A DNA stretch of 12,383 nucleotides from positions 1-12,383 of the forward strand of contig JAJCXL010000480.1 of assembly GCA_029263435.1 (NCBI GenBank), read 5' to 3'. The DNA comes from Acidobacteriota bacterium (lineage in GTDB: Bacteria > Acidobacteriota > Vicinamibacteria > Marinacidobacterales > SMYC01). Position 1 is the first letter of the stretch. Every line of letters starts with the position of its first letter. The notes below the pieces were generated by a model that did no database searches, was not told the origin of the DNA, and saw nothing but the letters and a program-made list of their open reading frames with translations. Both the position numbers and the translations under genes were made by a program. Positions 1 through 7,011 of this stretch are shown here, one piece after another.

Positions 1-1
1 T

Positions 2-2266
2 GTCGGCGACCCGCAATCGCTGGTCGACGTCTTCGCCGAGATACCCGGAGGCAACAGCTTCAGCGGCTTCTCCCATCCGGACTTTCTCGACTACCGCGAG
101 CGCAACGAGGCGCTCGAGGACATGGCGGCCTTCACCGCCCGGAGCCTGCCACTCGGCACCGATGGACGCGGCGAGCTCGTGCGCGTGCAGTTCAGCTCGA
201 CCCACTACTTCGATCTCATCGAGGTGCAGGCAAGGACCGGTCGCACTTTCTTGGCGGAAGACGGCGCTAGAGGCAGCGGCGGTGCGGTGGCCGTCGTCAG
301 CCAAGGCTTTTGGCAGCGGCGCACCGGTAGCGATCCGTCCTTCGTCGGCAAGACACTCGTCTTGAACGAGACACCGTTCACGGTCATAGGAATCGCGCCC
401 CCGGGATTCGAAGGTACTTTCATCGGTTTCCCGATGGAGGTCTGGGTCCCGCTCGCGGCGGGAGAACGAGTGATCGAAAATTTCGATCTGTCCGACCGCG
501 CGTCCACCGACCTCGAAATGATCGGGCGGCTGCGACCGGATATGTCGGTCGCTCGTGCGCAAGCGGGGTTCGACCGCATCGTCCGAGAGCTCGAACAAGA
601 GTATCCCCTCGAAGGTCAAGCGCGCGGCTTGGGCGTCGCGCCGACGACTGGAGTCGATCACTCCATGCGCTCCGGGGTGACGGCGTTTCTCGCTGCTCTG
701 ATGGTGACCACCGGCCTCGTGCTTCTCATCACGTGCCTCAATGTCGGCAACATGCTGCTCGCGCGCGCCGCCGGACGGGGGAAGGAAATGGCGATCCGAC
801 GGGCGATGGGTGCGGGACGCGCTCGACTCGTGAACCAGTTGATGACGGAGGTCGTCGTGCTGTTCGCGGCCGGTGCTTTCGTTGGGTTCTGGGTTGCTCA
901 ACAAGCCAACCAAGCTCTCATCCGCCTCGTCGCTGCTTCGGATTTGCCGTTGGGCTTCACCCTCCCGCTGGATTGGCGAGTGCTGTCCTTCACCGCGGCG
1001 GTAGCCCTCATCGCGGCGCTCGTTGCCGGCGTCTTTCCGGCACGAGAGGCGCTGAGAAACCATCCTGTCCACGCGATGCGCGCCGGCGCGACCCCGGACA
1101 ACACGCAAAGGAGATGGCGCGATGGGTTCGTCGTCGTACAGATAGCGGGTACGGTCGTGCTCCTCGCCGGATCCGGACTTTTCGTGCGATCGCTGCGAGA
1201 AGGCCTGAGCGTCGATCCTGGATTCGACGCGGATCGGGTCGCGGTGACGACGGTGACTCTTCCTCAGGCCGACTACGACGCCGGACGCGGCCTGGTGTTC
1301 TACCGCGAGCTCATCGAGCGCGCGAAGGATGTTCCAGGGGTAGGCTCCGCGGCTCTGGCCACCGGACGTCCTATCGGGGTCAGCGTGAATCCAACGCGCA
1401 TCGAGGTCCCGGGATTCGACGCTCCCAACGATAACGACGTTTGGGCCGATGCGAACCGAGTCGATGCGCATTACTTCGACACGGTCGGGATTTCGATCCT
1501 GCGCGGACGCGCGTTCGAGCCGGCTGACGACGCCGGCCCTCCGCTCGTCATCGTCAACGAAACGATGGCCCGGCTCTATTGGAGCGGCGAGGACCCTGTC
1601 GGCGCTACGTTCATCGCTGATGGAGAGCGCGTGCGGGTCGTCGGCGTGGCGCGAGACAGCCGGACGTTGATCCAGGACCCGTCCCCCGCGCCTCTCATGT
1701 ATCTGCTCTTACCCCAGACCTATCAAGCTCGATTCCAGTTGCTCATTCGCAGCGAGGGGGATCCTCTCGAGCTTCGCGCCCCGATTCAGGAGGTCCTGAA
1801 TCGACTCGATGCGACGCTCCCGCCTATTGACCTCACCACCCCCCGCGAGACGATGAACGACTCTCTACTGCCGCAACGAGTGGCCGCCTCCGTCACGTCG
1901 GTGCTCGGTGGGCTGGCTTTGCTGCTGGCGGTTTTGGGGATTTACGGCGTGGTCTCCCACAGCGTGAGCCGTCGAACGAAAGAGCTCGGGCGACGGATGG
2001 CCATCGGCGGGAGCGCGAGCGACGTCGTCCGGCTCGTCATGTTCTCCGGCCTGCGGTTGTTCGGACTCGGCGCATTCATCGGTGGCGTAGCCGCGCTCGG
2101 CTTGACCCCGCTGGCGGGACGATTCCTTCTCGGCGTGCCGCCGTCGGATCCCGTCACACTCGTCGGCGTCCTCGTCACCTTTCTCGCCGTCGCTGCGCTC
2201 GCAAGCTTCATTCCCGCCCGCCGCGCCACCGCCATCGACCCGACCACGACCCTGCGCTTCGACTAA
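2..2266 (+). CDS. ADOP/MacB-like ABC transporter permease, 5' truncated by the window
   Basis: Inner-membrane permease of the MacB/FtsX superfamily, duplicated (ADOP, acidobacterial duplicated orphan permease) layout. The reading frame is open from base 2, and the codons before the first ATG (base 122) read FSHPDFLDYRERN, a typical ADOP N-terminal stretch, so that ATG is internal and the true start is off the left edge. Counting from base 122: first periplasmic MacB-PCD domain (about 1-180); first FtsX domain with a membrane helix followed by LLARAAGRGKEMAIRRAMGA (about 190-310); second MacB-PCD domain (about 330-580); second FtsX domain (about 590-714) with RRTKELGRRMAIGG; family-like C-terminus DPTTTLRFD. 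About 755 residues are present, against roughly 800-880 usual for the family. Such permeases export small molecules or transmit force to periplasmic partners with a separate ATPase, not seen here. The substrate cannot be inferred. Confidence 0.93.
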   Translation, partial: VGDPQSLVDVFAEIPGGNSFSGFSHPDFLDYRERNEALEDMAAFTARSLPLGTDGRGELVRVQFSSTHYFDLIEVQARTGRTFLAEDGARGSGGAVAVVSQGFWQRRTGSDPSFVGKTLVLNETPFTVIGIAPPGFEGTFIGFPMEVWVPLAAGERVIENFDLSDRASTDLEMIGRLRPDMSVARAQAGFDRIVRELEQEYPLEGQARGLGVAPTTGVDHSMRSGVTAFLAALMVTTGLVLLITCLNVGNMLLARAAGRGKEMAIRRAMGAGRARLVNQLMTEVVVLFAAGAFVGFWVAQQANQALIRLVAASDLPLGFTLPLDWRVLSFTAAVALIAALVAGVFPAREALRNHPVHAMRAGATPDNTQRRWRDGFVVVQIAGTVVLLAGSGLFVRSLREGLSVDPGFDADRVAVTTVTLPQADYDAGRGLVFYRELIERAKDVPGVGSAALATGRPIGVSVNPTRIEVPGFDAPNDNDVWADANRVDAHYFDTVGISILRGRAFEPADDAGPPLVIVNETMARLYWSGEDPVGATFIADGERVRVVGVARDSRTLIQDPSPAPLMYLLLPQTYQARFQLLIRSEGDPLELRAPIQEVLNRLDATLPPIDLTTPRETMNDSLLPQRVAASVTSVLGGLALLLAVLGIYGVVSHSVSRRTKELGRRMAIGGSASDVVRLVMFSGLRLFGLGAFIGGVAALGLTPLAGRFLLGVPPSDPVTLVGVLVTFLAVAALASFIPARRATAIDPTTTLRFD

Positions 2267-2284
2267 GCGAACAGCCGCCTAACA

Positions 2285-2385
2285 GGGACCCGGTACATTT
2301 CTCTAGAGACCAGAGTCCAGCTAAACGATTGTAATTACAGGGCATGATCCCGCCGAACACGGCGAGAGAAATGGGACCTGGTCCC
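2285..2385. repeat. Imperfect inverted repeat, REP/MITE-like element
   Basis: The left arm (2285-2304) and right arm (2365-2385) are reverse complements over about 20 bases, with one mismatch and a one-base bulge. Each outer end reads GGGACC and each inner end CATTTCTCT in arm orientation. The right arm also contains the 13-base palindrome GGGACCTGGTCCC (2373-2385). The 60-base centre holds a 10-base palindrome TGTAATTACA (2330-2339) and a small hairpin CGCCG-AACA-CGGCG (2351-2364). It starts 18 bases after the permease stop and ends 17 bases before the -35 box of the next gene. GGGAC-type arms recall REP elements mobilised by IS200-like (RAYT) transposases; that is from memory. It may also fold in RNA and act as a transcription boundary, although it lacks a clear T-run. 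Confidence 0.7.
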
Positions 2386-2402
2386 TTTATCAAGCTTTTC
2401 CT

Positions 2403-2430
2403 TGACCAAGTGCTGATTTTGCAGCATACT
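2403..2430 (+). promoter_or_regulatory. Probable sigma-70 promoter of the blaI-like gene
   Basis: TTGACC (2403-2408) matches the -35 consensus at 5 of 6 bases. CATACT (2425-2430) matches the -10 consensus at 4 of 6, with a 16-base spacer. The predicted start of transcription is near 2437, about 30 bases before the ATG at 2468, and GGAG (2453-2456) serves as ribosome binding site. The local sequence is AT-rich compared with the flanking genes. The whole -10 region lies inside a dyad (2410-2446), as expected for a repressor-controlled promoter. Confidence 0.6.
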
Positions 2431-2446
2431 GCTAAATATTCAGCAC
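2410..2446. promoter_or_regulatory. Nested dyad, candidate BlaI-family operator
   Basis: This is a 37-base symmetric element centred on base 2428. The outer half-sites are GTGCTGA (2410-2416) and TCAGCAC (2440-2446), perfect 7-base complements. The inner half-sites are AGCA (2423-2426) and TGCT (2430-2433) around TAC. Both pairs share the same centre, with 6 bases between outer and inner sites on each side. It covers the promoter spacer and -10 box and runs past the predicted start site. BlaI/MecI repressors bind short dyads as dimers and usually repress their own operon, so autoregulation of the downstream pair is the simplest reading. The half-sites differ from the classical staphylococcal TACA/TGTA type. 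Confidence 0.6.
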
Positions 2447-2467
2447 ACGTCCTGGAGCACGAGACCG

Positions 2468-2869
2468 ATGAGCCATAAACCGAAGACGCGCTTGAGCGGC
2501 CGCGAGCGCCAAGTCATGGATATTCTCTACCGAGAAGGTAGCGCCACCGCGGCCGAAGTACGAGACCGCCTGCCGGATCCACCGAGCTATTCCGCGGTGC
2601 GCGCCACGCTCAGGATTTTGGAAGAGAAGGGCCAAGTCAGGCACGAGCCCGACGGCCCGCGCTACGTGTTTCGCCCCGCCGTCACCCGCGACAAAGCGAA
2701 GCGCACGGCGGTTCGCCACCTCGTCGAGACGTTTTTCGATGGCTCGGCCGAGCTCGCCGTGGCTACCCTCATCGATGACTCCGCCGCGAGTCTCGAGGCA
2801 TCCGATTTCGAACGATTGCAACGACTCATCGACGAAGCGCGTCGGAGAGAAGACAAAGGAGACAAGTGA
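2468..2869 (+). CDS. BlaI/MecI/CopY-family transcriptional repressor
   Basis: A 133-residue DNA-binding repressor of the penicillinase-repressor family, usual length 120-140. The N-terminal winged helix (about 8-75) shows the family pattern LSGRERQVMDILYREG, then TAAEVRDRL and SYSAVRATLRILEEKG (recognition helix), then a wing containing GPRYVFRP. The C-terminal helical part (about 78-133) would dimerise and is normally where the partner protease acts. The start is supported by GGAG 11 bases upstream. The stop TGA shares its last base with the ATG of the M56 gene, so the two are translationally coupled. It probably binds the dyad at 2410-2446 and represses this operon until the membrane partner is activated. 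No beta-lactamase gene is present, so the signal need not be an antibiotic. Confidence 0.94.
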   Translation: MSHKPKTRLSGRERQVMDILYREGSATAAEVRDRLPDPPSYSAVRATLRILEEKGQVRHEPDGPRYVFRPAVTRDKAKRTAVRHLVETFFDGSAELAVATLIDDSAASLEASDFERLQRLIDEARRREDKGDK

Positions 2870-4917
2870 TGGAGATCCTAGAGCTCGCGAGCGGTTCTTT
2901 CAGTGTCATGCTCGTCTTCAAGACGACGCTCCTTCTAGGCCTCGCTTTCGCTGCCACGGCACTTCTTCGAGAAAAGTCGGCGGCCGCGCGGCACTACGTA
3001 TGGTCGATCACTTTCGTCAGTCTCCTCGCCCTGCCCGCGGCCGCCTATCTCGCCGCCGCGAGCTCCCACTGGCAGCTCGGAGTGCCGATTCTCGCGCCGC
3101 TCCCCGCCGCCACCTCGGTCGAGGCTCCCGCGCCCATTCCCGTTCGAGGGAGATCGCCGGTTGAGCCTCTACGAAGCGAGCTCCTCCCGGTGGTCGCGCC
3201 GCCGGCGGCGTCTGCCACCCGCTGGCCGCTCACAGGTTGGCAAACGTTGTGGCTCTTCGGGACCTCCATCATCGCGCTCCGGCTAGCGTTCGGTTTCACC
3301 GCCGGGGTGCGCGCAACGAGAAATGCGACTTTGGTGACCGATGCGTCTTGGAGCGACGCGCTCGCTAGAGCACGCACCGAGCTCGGCGTCTACCGCTCCG
3401 TGCAACTGCGTCGATCACCCGATAATCTCGTCCCGGTGACGCTCGGCGTGCTCCGTGCGACGATTCTCCTGCCAAGAGGCGCGGAGCACTACTCCGATGA
3501 GCGGACCCGCGCGGTCTTGCTCCACGAGCTTGCCCACATTCGCCGAAACGACTGCCTGACGCAGTGGCTTTGTCAGATCGCAAGCGCCACTCTTTGGTGG
3601 CACCCTCTCGTGTGGGTCGCCGGCCGCCAAATGCGAGCGTTGAGCGAGCGGGCGAGCGACGATCTCGTTCTATCCGCGGGGACGCCGGCCTCGACCTACG
3701 CGCATGATTTGCTGGATATGGCCAAGTCTCTCCAGCACGGAGCCCGCACGCCGCTCGCGAGCGTCTCCATGGCCCACCGCTCACGCCTCGAAGAGCGACT
3801 CCTCGCCATTCTCGACGACAGCCTCGACCGGCGAAGGCTCCCGACGCGACTCGCCGTCCCCGCGTTCGTTCTGGGCGCGGCCGTAGTCGCCACACTCTCT
3901 CTGGCGGCTCCGATCCGGGCGGTCTCAGCGGTAGCTCCCGAAGCGAGTGCCCAATCCATTCCGCCCAGGCCCACGGAGCCGACCGAGCAGACCGAGCCGC
4001 CGGAAGCCCCATCCGCTCCAGAACCAACGACCGAGGCCGCGGAGGCGGCGGCGCCAACGCAGCCAGAACAGGCTCGTCGAGAGGCCATCGAACGTGCCCG
4101 CGAAGCGCTAGTGGACGCCTTGGACGACGCGGACGCCGGCGTTCGCGAACAGACGCTCCACACTCTCGTTCGTATGCAGGACCCGCGTAGCATTCCTCAC
4201 CTGAAGCAAGCGCTCATGAGCGACGACCCGGAGCTCCGGGCCGAGGCCGTTTGGGGCTTGGGCGTCATGCGCGCCGATGGAGCGGCCGAGGCGGTCGCAC
4301 CCTTGTTGGCGGATGACGACGAAGAGGTACGATCGCAAGCGGCGTGGAGCTTGGGCATGCTCCGAGATCGCACCGCCGTCGACGGACTTCTTGCCGCGCT
4401 GCGAGATTCTGACAGCGAAGTCCGCTCGCAGGCCGCGTGGGCACTCGGGATGATCCGAGACGAGCGCGCGGCGAACGGCTTGGGCGATGCCCTCGACGAC
4501 GCTACGGACGCCGAAGTCGGCGAGCAAGCCGTGTGGGCGCTCGGCATGCTGCGCTCGCAAAGCAGTGTCGACCCCTTGATGCGCGCACTCCAGAGCCCCC
4601 ATGCAGAGATCCGGGGGCAAGCGGCTTGGGCGCTCGGCATGATTCGCAGCCATCGCGCCGTCGACGCCTTGATAGCAGCGACGAAGGACGACGACAACGA
4701 GGTCCGAGAGCAAGCGCTCTGGGCGCTGGGGCGGCTGGCGAGCGATAGAGATGACGACGACCCGGACTTCGACATGGAGATGAATATGGACTTGGACCTG
4801 ACCGGCCTCGACGTCGACGTCAAGGTCGACCCCGATCCGAATCCGAATCCGAATCCGAATCCGAATCCGAATCCGAGGCCGCGTACACGTCCGGACGCGC
4901 GAGGCGCCGACCTCTAG
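2869..4917 (+). CDS. BlaR1-like M56 membrane metallopeptidase with C-terminal HEAT repeats
   Basis: Predicted inner-membrane zinc protease that would inactivate the neighbouring BlaI-like repressor. Start chosen at ATG 2869 (AGGAG at 2857-2861, 7-base spacing); GTG 2866 is possible but sits too close to the AGGAG. Membrane helices lie near residues 12-34, 43-63, 118-143 and 328-348. The zinc site is HELAH (219-223) plus a third ligand, probably E260 in SERASDD, the M56 pattern. After the fourth helix comes a Pro/Glu-rich linker (about 350-400), then seven HEAT/PBS-lyase-type repeats of about 31 residues (about 405-626) with recurring QAAWALGMIR and EVRSQ. The tail is acidic with alternating Asp/hydrophobic residues, then six Asn-Pro pairs. 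Classical BlaR1 carries a penicillin-binding domain where this protein has HEAT repeats, so it likely senses a protein or another ligand in the periplasm. The location is inferred from BlaR1 topology. Confidence 0.9.
   Translation: MEILELASGSFSVMLVFKTTLLLGLAFAATALLREKSAAARHYVWSITFVSLLALPAAAYLAAASSHWQLGVPILAPLPAATSVEAPAPIPVRGRSPVEPLRSELLPVVAPPAASATRWPLTGWQTLWLFGTSIIALRLAFGFTAGVRATRNATLVTDASWSDALARARTELGVYRSVQLRRSPDNLVPVTLGVLRATILLPRGAEHYSDERTRAVLLHELAHIRRNDCLTQWLCQIASATLWWHPLVWVAGRQMRALSERASDDLVLSAGTPASTYAHDLLDMAKSLQHGARTPLASVSMAHRSRLEERLLAILDDSLDRRRLPTRLAVPAFVLGAAVVATLSLAAPIRAVSAVAPEASAQSIPPRPTEPTEQTEPPEAPSAPEPTTEAAEAAAPTQPEQARREAIERAREALVDALDDADAGVREQTLHTLVRMQDPRSIPHLKQALMSDDPELRAEAVWGLGVMRADGAAEAVAPLLADDDEEVRSQAAWSLGMLRDRTAVDGLLAALRDSDSEVRSQAAWALGMIRDERAANGLGDALDDATDAEVGEQAVWALGMLRSQSSVDPLMRALQSPHAEIRGQAAWALGMIRSHRAVDALIAATKDDDNEVREQALWALGRLASDRDDDDPDFDMEMNMDLDLTGLDVDVKVDPDPNPNPNPNPNPNPRPRTRPDARGADL
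4835..4876 (+). repeat. Hexanucleotide tandem repeat (ATCCGA)x7
   Basis: Seven perfect head-to-tail copies of ATCCGA lie near the 3' end of the M56 gene. They encode an Asp-Pro followed by six Asn-Pro pairs. Because the unit is six bases, slippage changes the length of the tail by two residues without shifting the frame. The stretch directly follows an acidic region of alternating Asp and hydrophobic residues. Confidence 0.95.
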
Positions 4918-4979
4918 AACTCTCATCGTCTTTTCGTACGTGTTGCGGTCGACGGAGCGCCGCGATACTTTCTGCCCGG

Positions 4980-7004
4980 ATGGCGAACGACGGTGCTCGG
5001 GCGACGGGGTGGAGGCTCGTCCTCGTCGCGAGCGCCGGGATTGTAGCGCTCGACCTCTTGAACCTACTCGTTGCGCGAGCGGTGTTCATCGGCTCGGCGA
5101 ACGCGAGCGGATTCTTCGCACGCGCATCCGTACTCGCCGTGCTCCTGTTCATGTATCACCGCTCACGGGCCAATCGTGACTTTTTTCACCTCGTTTTGGG
5201 CGCGCTACTCTTCGCGTCGCTCTATCAGTTTCGATTCGCCGAAGGCCGCCGAGCGGGCGACGGTTTTTTCTACTACGCCTATGTGCAGTCGCTGTGGAAA
5301 GACGGCGACCTGGACTTCGCCAACGAGTACGAGCAATACGGGATCGCCGACTACCCTTCTGTCTCGGTACCGACTTCGACCGGCAAGAGACCCAATAATT
5401 TCTCGGTAGGCCCGGCCTTGCTCTGGTCACCGTTTTTCGTTGTCGGAGAGATCTACGCTCGCACCCTCGCGCGGGGGGATCCTAGCGTCGACCTCACCGG
5501 AAGCGGCCCCATCCATCAACGCGCGGTGGCCTTGGCGACTCTTCTCTACGGCTTCGCTGCGGTCGTGCTCGTCTACTCGCTCCTCAAGCGCTACTTCCGC
5601 CCGGAGAGTGCTTTCGCGGGGTCAGCGCTCATGTGGCTCGCGACCCCGCTCCACTGGTACATGCTCTATCAGCCGACGATGAGCCACGCGCTGTCCACGT
5701 TCATGGCGGCGTGGTTCGTCTGGTACTGGGACCACAGCCGTACGACGCTTGCACCATCGAGGGCGCTCGTTCTCGGCCTCATAGGAGGACTCACCGTCGT
5801 CGTGCGGTGGCAAAACGCTCTCATCTTTCTGCTTCCTGCCTACGACCTCGCGCGTCTGGCGGCACCCGGTCTTCGCGAGCGAGACATGCGTCGTGTCGTC
5901 GTCACGACGATGGTCCCGGGAATGTGGCTCACCGCGGGCGCTCTCATCACGGTGTTGCCGCAGCTCATCGCGTGGCGGTCGATCTTCGGGGTTTTCCTCT
6001 TGTCGGACCCACCGCAAGGACCCAACTACTTGCGTCTCTTGCGTCCGTTCGCGTGGGAGACGTTGTTCTCGTCGCGGCACGGACTGCTGTCCTGGACGCC
6101 TGTCACGTGGCTCGGCTTCGTCGGGTTCTTACCTCTGCTCCGGCGGCGCTTGCCAAACGCGGAAGCTCTCCCCGCGGGCGCGCTTTTTACCGTGCTCGCG
6201 ATCATGACCTACGTGAACATGTGTGTCGGGGATTGGTGGGGCGGAGGCTCCTTCGGTGCGCGTCGCTTCGATGCGGCCTTGCCGTTCTTCGCTTTCGGTA
6301 TCGCGGCCTCCTTCGTCGTTCTCCGCGACCTCGTCCGACGCTACCCGGGCCCCGTCGTCACGCTCGCTCTGGTGGGACTCGTCTCCTGGAACTTACTTCT
6401 GACCGAACAGTACCGCCGGTTCTGGATCCCGCCGGACGATACGGTCTCGTTCCCCGAAGTGGTTCACGGACAAGCCAGGTTGGTCTCCGAGAAGCTCGGC
6501 TCACCGTGGAGCTGGCCCGCGAACTGGCTCTTCGCCCTTCGCTATCAAACGAGAGCAGAAAAGTACGACCTTCTCGTCGGACGCTACCTCTTCTATCGCA
6601 ACAACAACTTGGGTGGCCTCATCGATCTGGGTGAAGACGACGGAGCGTTCATAGGCGACGGTTGGCGGAGGCCCGAGCAGCGCGAAGGCACCTGGGTCCG
6701 CCAGATCCGAGGTGGTGAAGCACGTTTGTTCGTCCCTCTCGAATCGGCCCAGCCTCTTGGAGTGACTTTACACGTTTCGTCGCGACCCGACCCGTTCGCC
6801 GTCCATGTCGAGATCAACGGCAGAGAGGTGGCAAGATTCCTCGCCGAGCCCGGCCTCACCCCTCACGCCTTCGAGGTCCGCGAAGAGCTGCTTCGCCCGG
6901 GTATCAACTTTCTCGATATACGGCTGGACAAGGCTTCCGACGACGCGTTCTTGCTCGTGGACCGAGTCCAGTTCGAGAGAAGAATAGATTCACCGGGCAG
7001 GTAG
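4980..7004 (+). CDS. GT-C-type integral membrane glycosyltransferase with C-terminal soluble domain
   Basis: A 674-residue polytopic membrane protein resembling bacterial PMT/ArnT-type glycosyltransferases, which move a sugar from a polyprenyl-phosphate donor to an acceptor on the periplasmic face. About ten or more hydrophobic segments fill residues 10-480. The first large loop has RAGDGFFYYAYVQSL (D94), the position of the catalytic Asp-containing motif in GT-C enzymes, then an acidic stretch DGDLDFANEYEQY and TGKRPNNFSVGPALLWSPFF, a pattern I associate with uncharacterised GT-C proteins. A later loop has WWGGGSFGARRFDAALP. Residues about 480-674 are soluble and look beta-rich, perhaps a carbohydrate-binding or acceptor domain; I do not recognise its family. 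ATG 4980 is the only plausible start in frame, but no clear ribosome binding site precedes it. It follows the M56 gene by 62 bases and precedes the FG-GAP gene by 7. Donor and acceptor are unknown. Confidence 0.75.
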   Translation: MANDGARATGWRLVLVASAGIVALDLLNLLVARAVFIGSANASGFFARASVLAVLLFMYHRSRANRDFFHLVLGALLFASLYQFRFAEGRRAGDGFFYYAYVQSLWKDGDLDFANEYEQYGIADYPSVSVPTSTGKRPNNFSVGPALLWSPFFVVGEIYARTLARGDPSVDLTGSGPIHQRAVALATLLYGFAAVVLVYSLLKRYFRPESAFAGSALMWLATPLHWYMLYQPTMSHALSTFMAAWFVWYWDHSRTTLAPSRALVLGLIGGLTVVVRWQNALIFLLPAYDLARLAAPGLRERDMRRVVVTTMVPGMWLTAGALITVLPQLIAWRSIFGVFLLSDPPQGPNYLRLLRPFAWETLFSSRHGLLSWTPVTWLGFVGFLPLLRRRLPNAEALPAGALFTVLAIMTYVNMCVGDWWGGGSFGARRFDAALPFFAFGIAASFVVLRDLVRRYPGPVVTLALVGLVSWNLLLTEQYRRFWIPPDDTVSFPEVVHGQARLVSEKLGSPWSWPANWLFALRYQTRAEKYDLLVGRYLFYRNNNLGGLIDLGEDDGAFIGDGWRRPEQREGTWVRQIRGGEARLFVPLESAQPLGVTLHVSSRPDPFAVHVEINGREVARFLAEPGLTPHAFEVREELLRPGINFLDIRLDKASDDAFLLVDRVQFERRIDSPGR

Positions 7005-7011
7005 CATTAAC

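Noticed and set aside
4835..4876. CRISPR-like array
   Set aside because: The repeats are contiguous six-base units inside a coding region, with no spacers.
4108..4926. 272-codon - strand ORF with an Ile-Arg repeat
   Set aside because: Antisense shadow of the HEAT and hexanucleotide repeats of the M56 gene.
5633..6634. 333-codon + strand ORF
   Set aside because: Arg-rich shadow of the glycosyltransferase gene in another frame.
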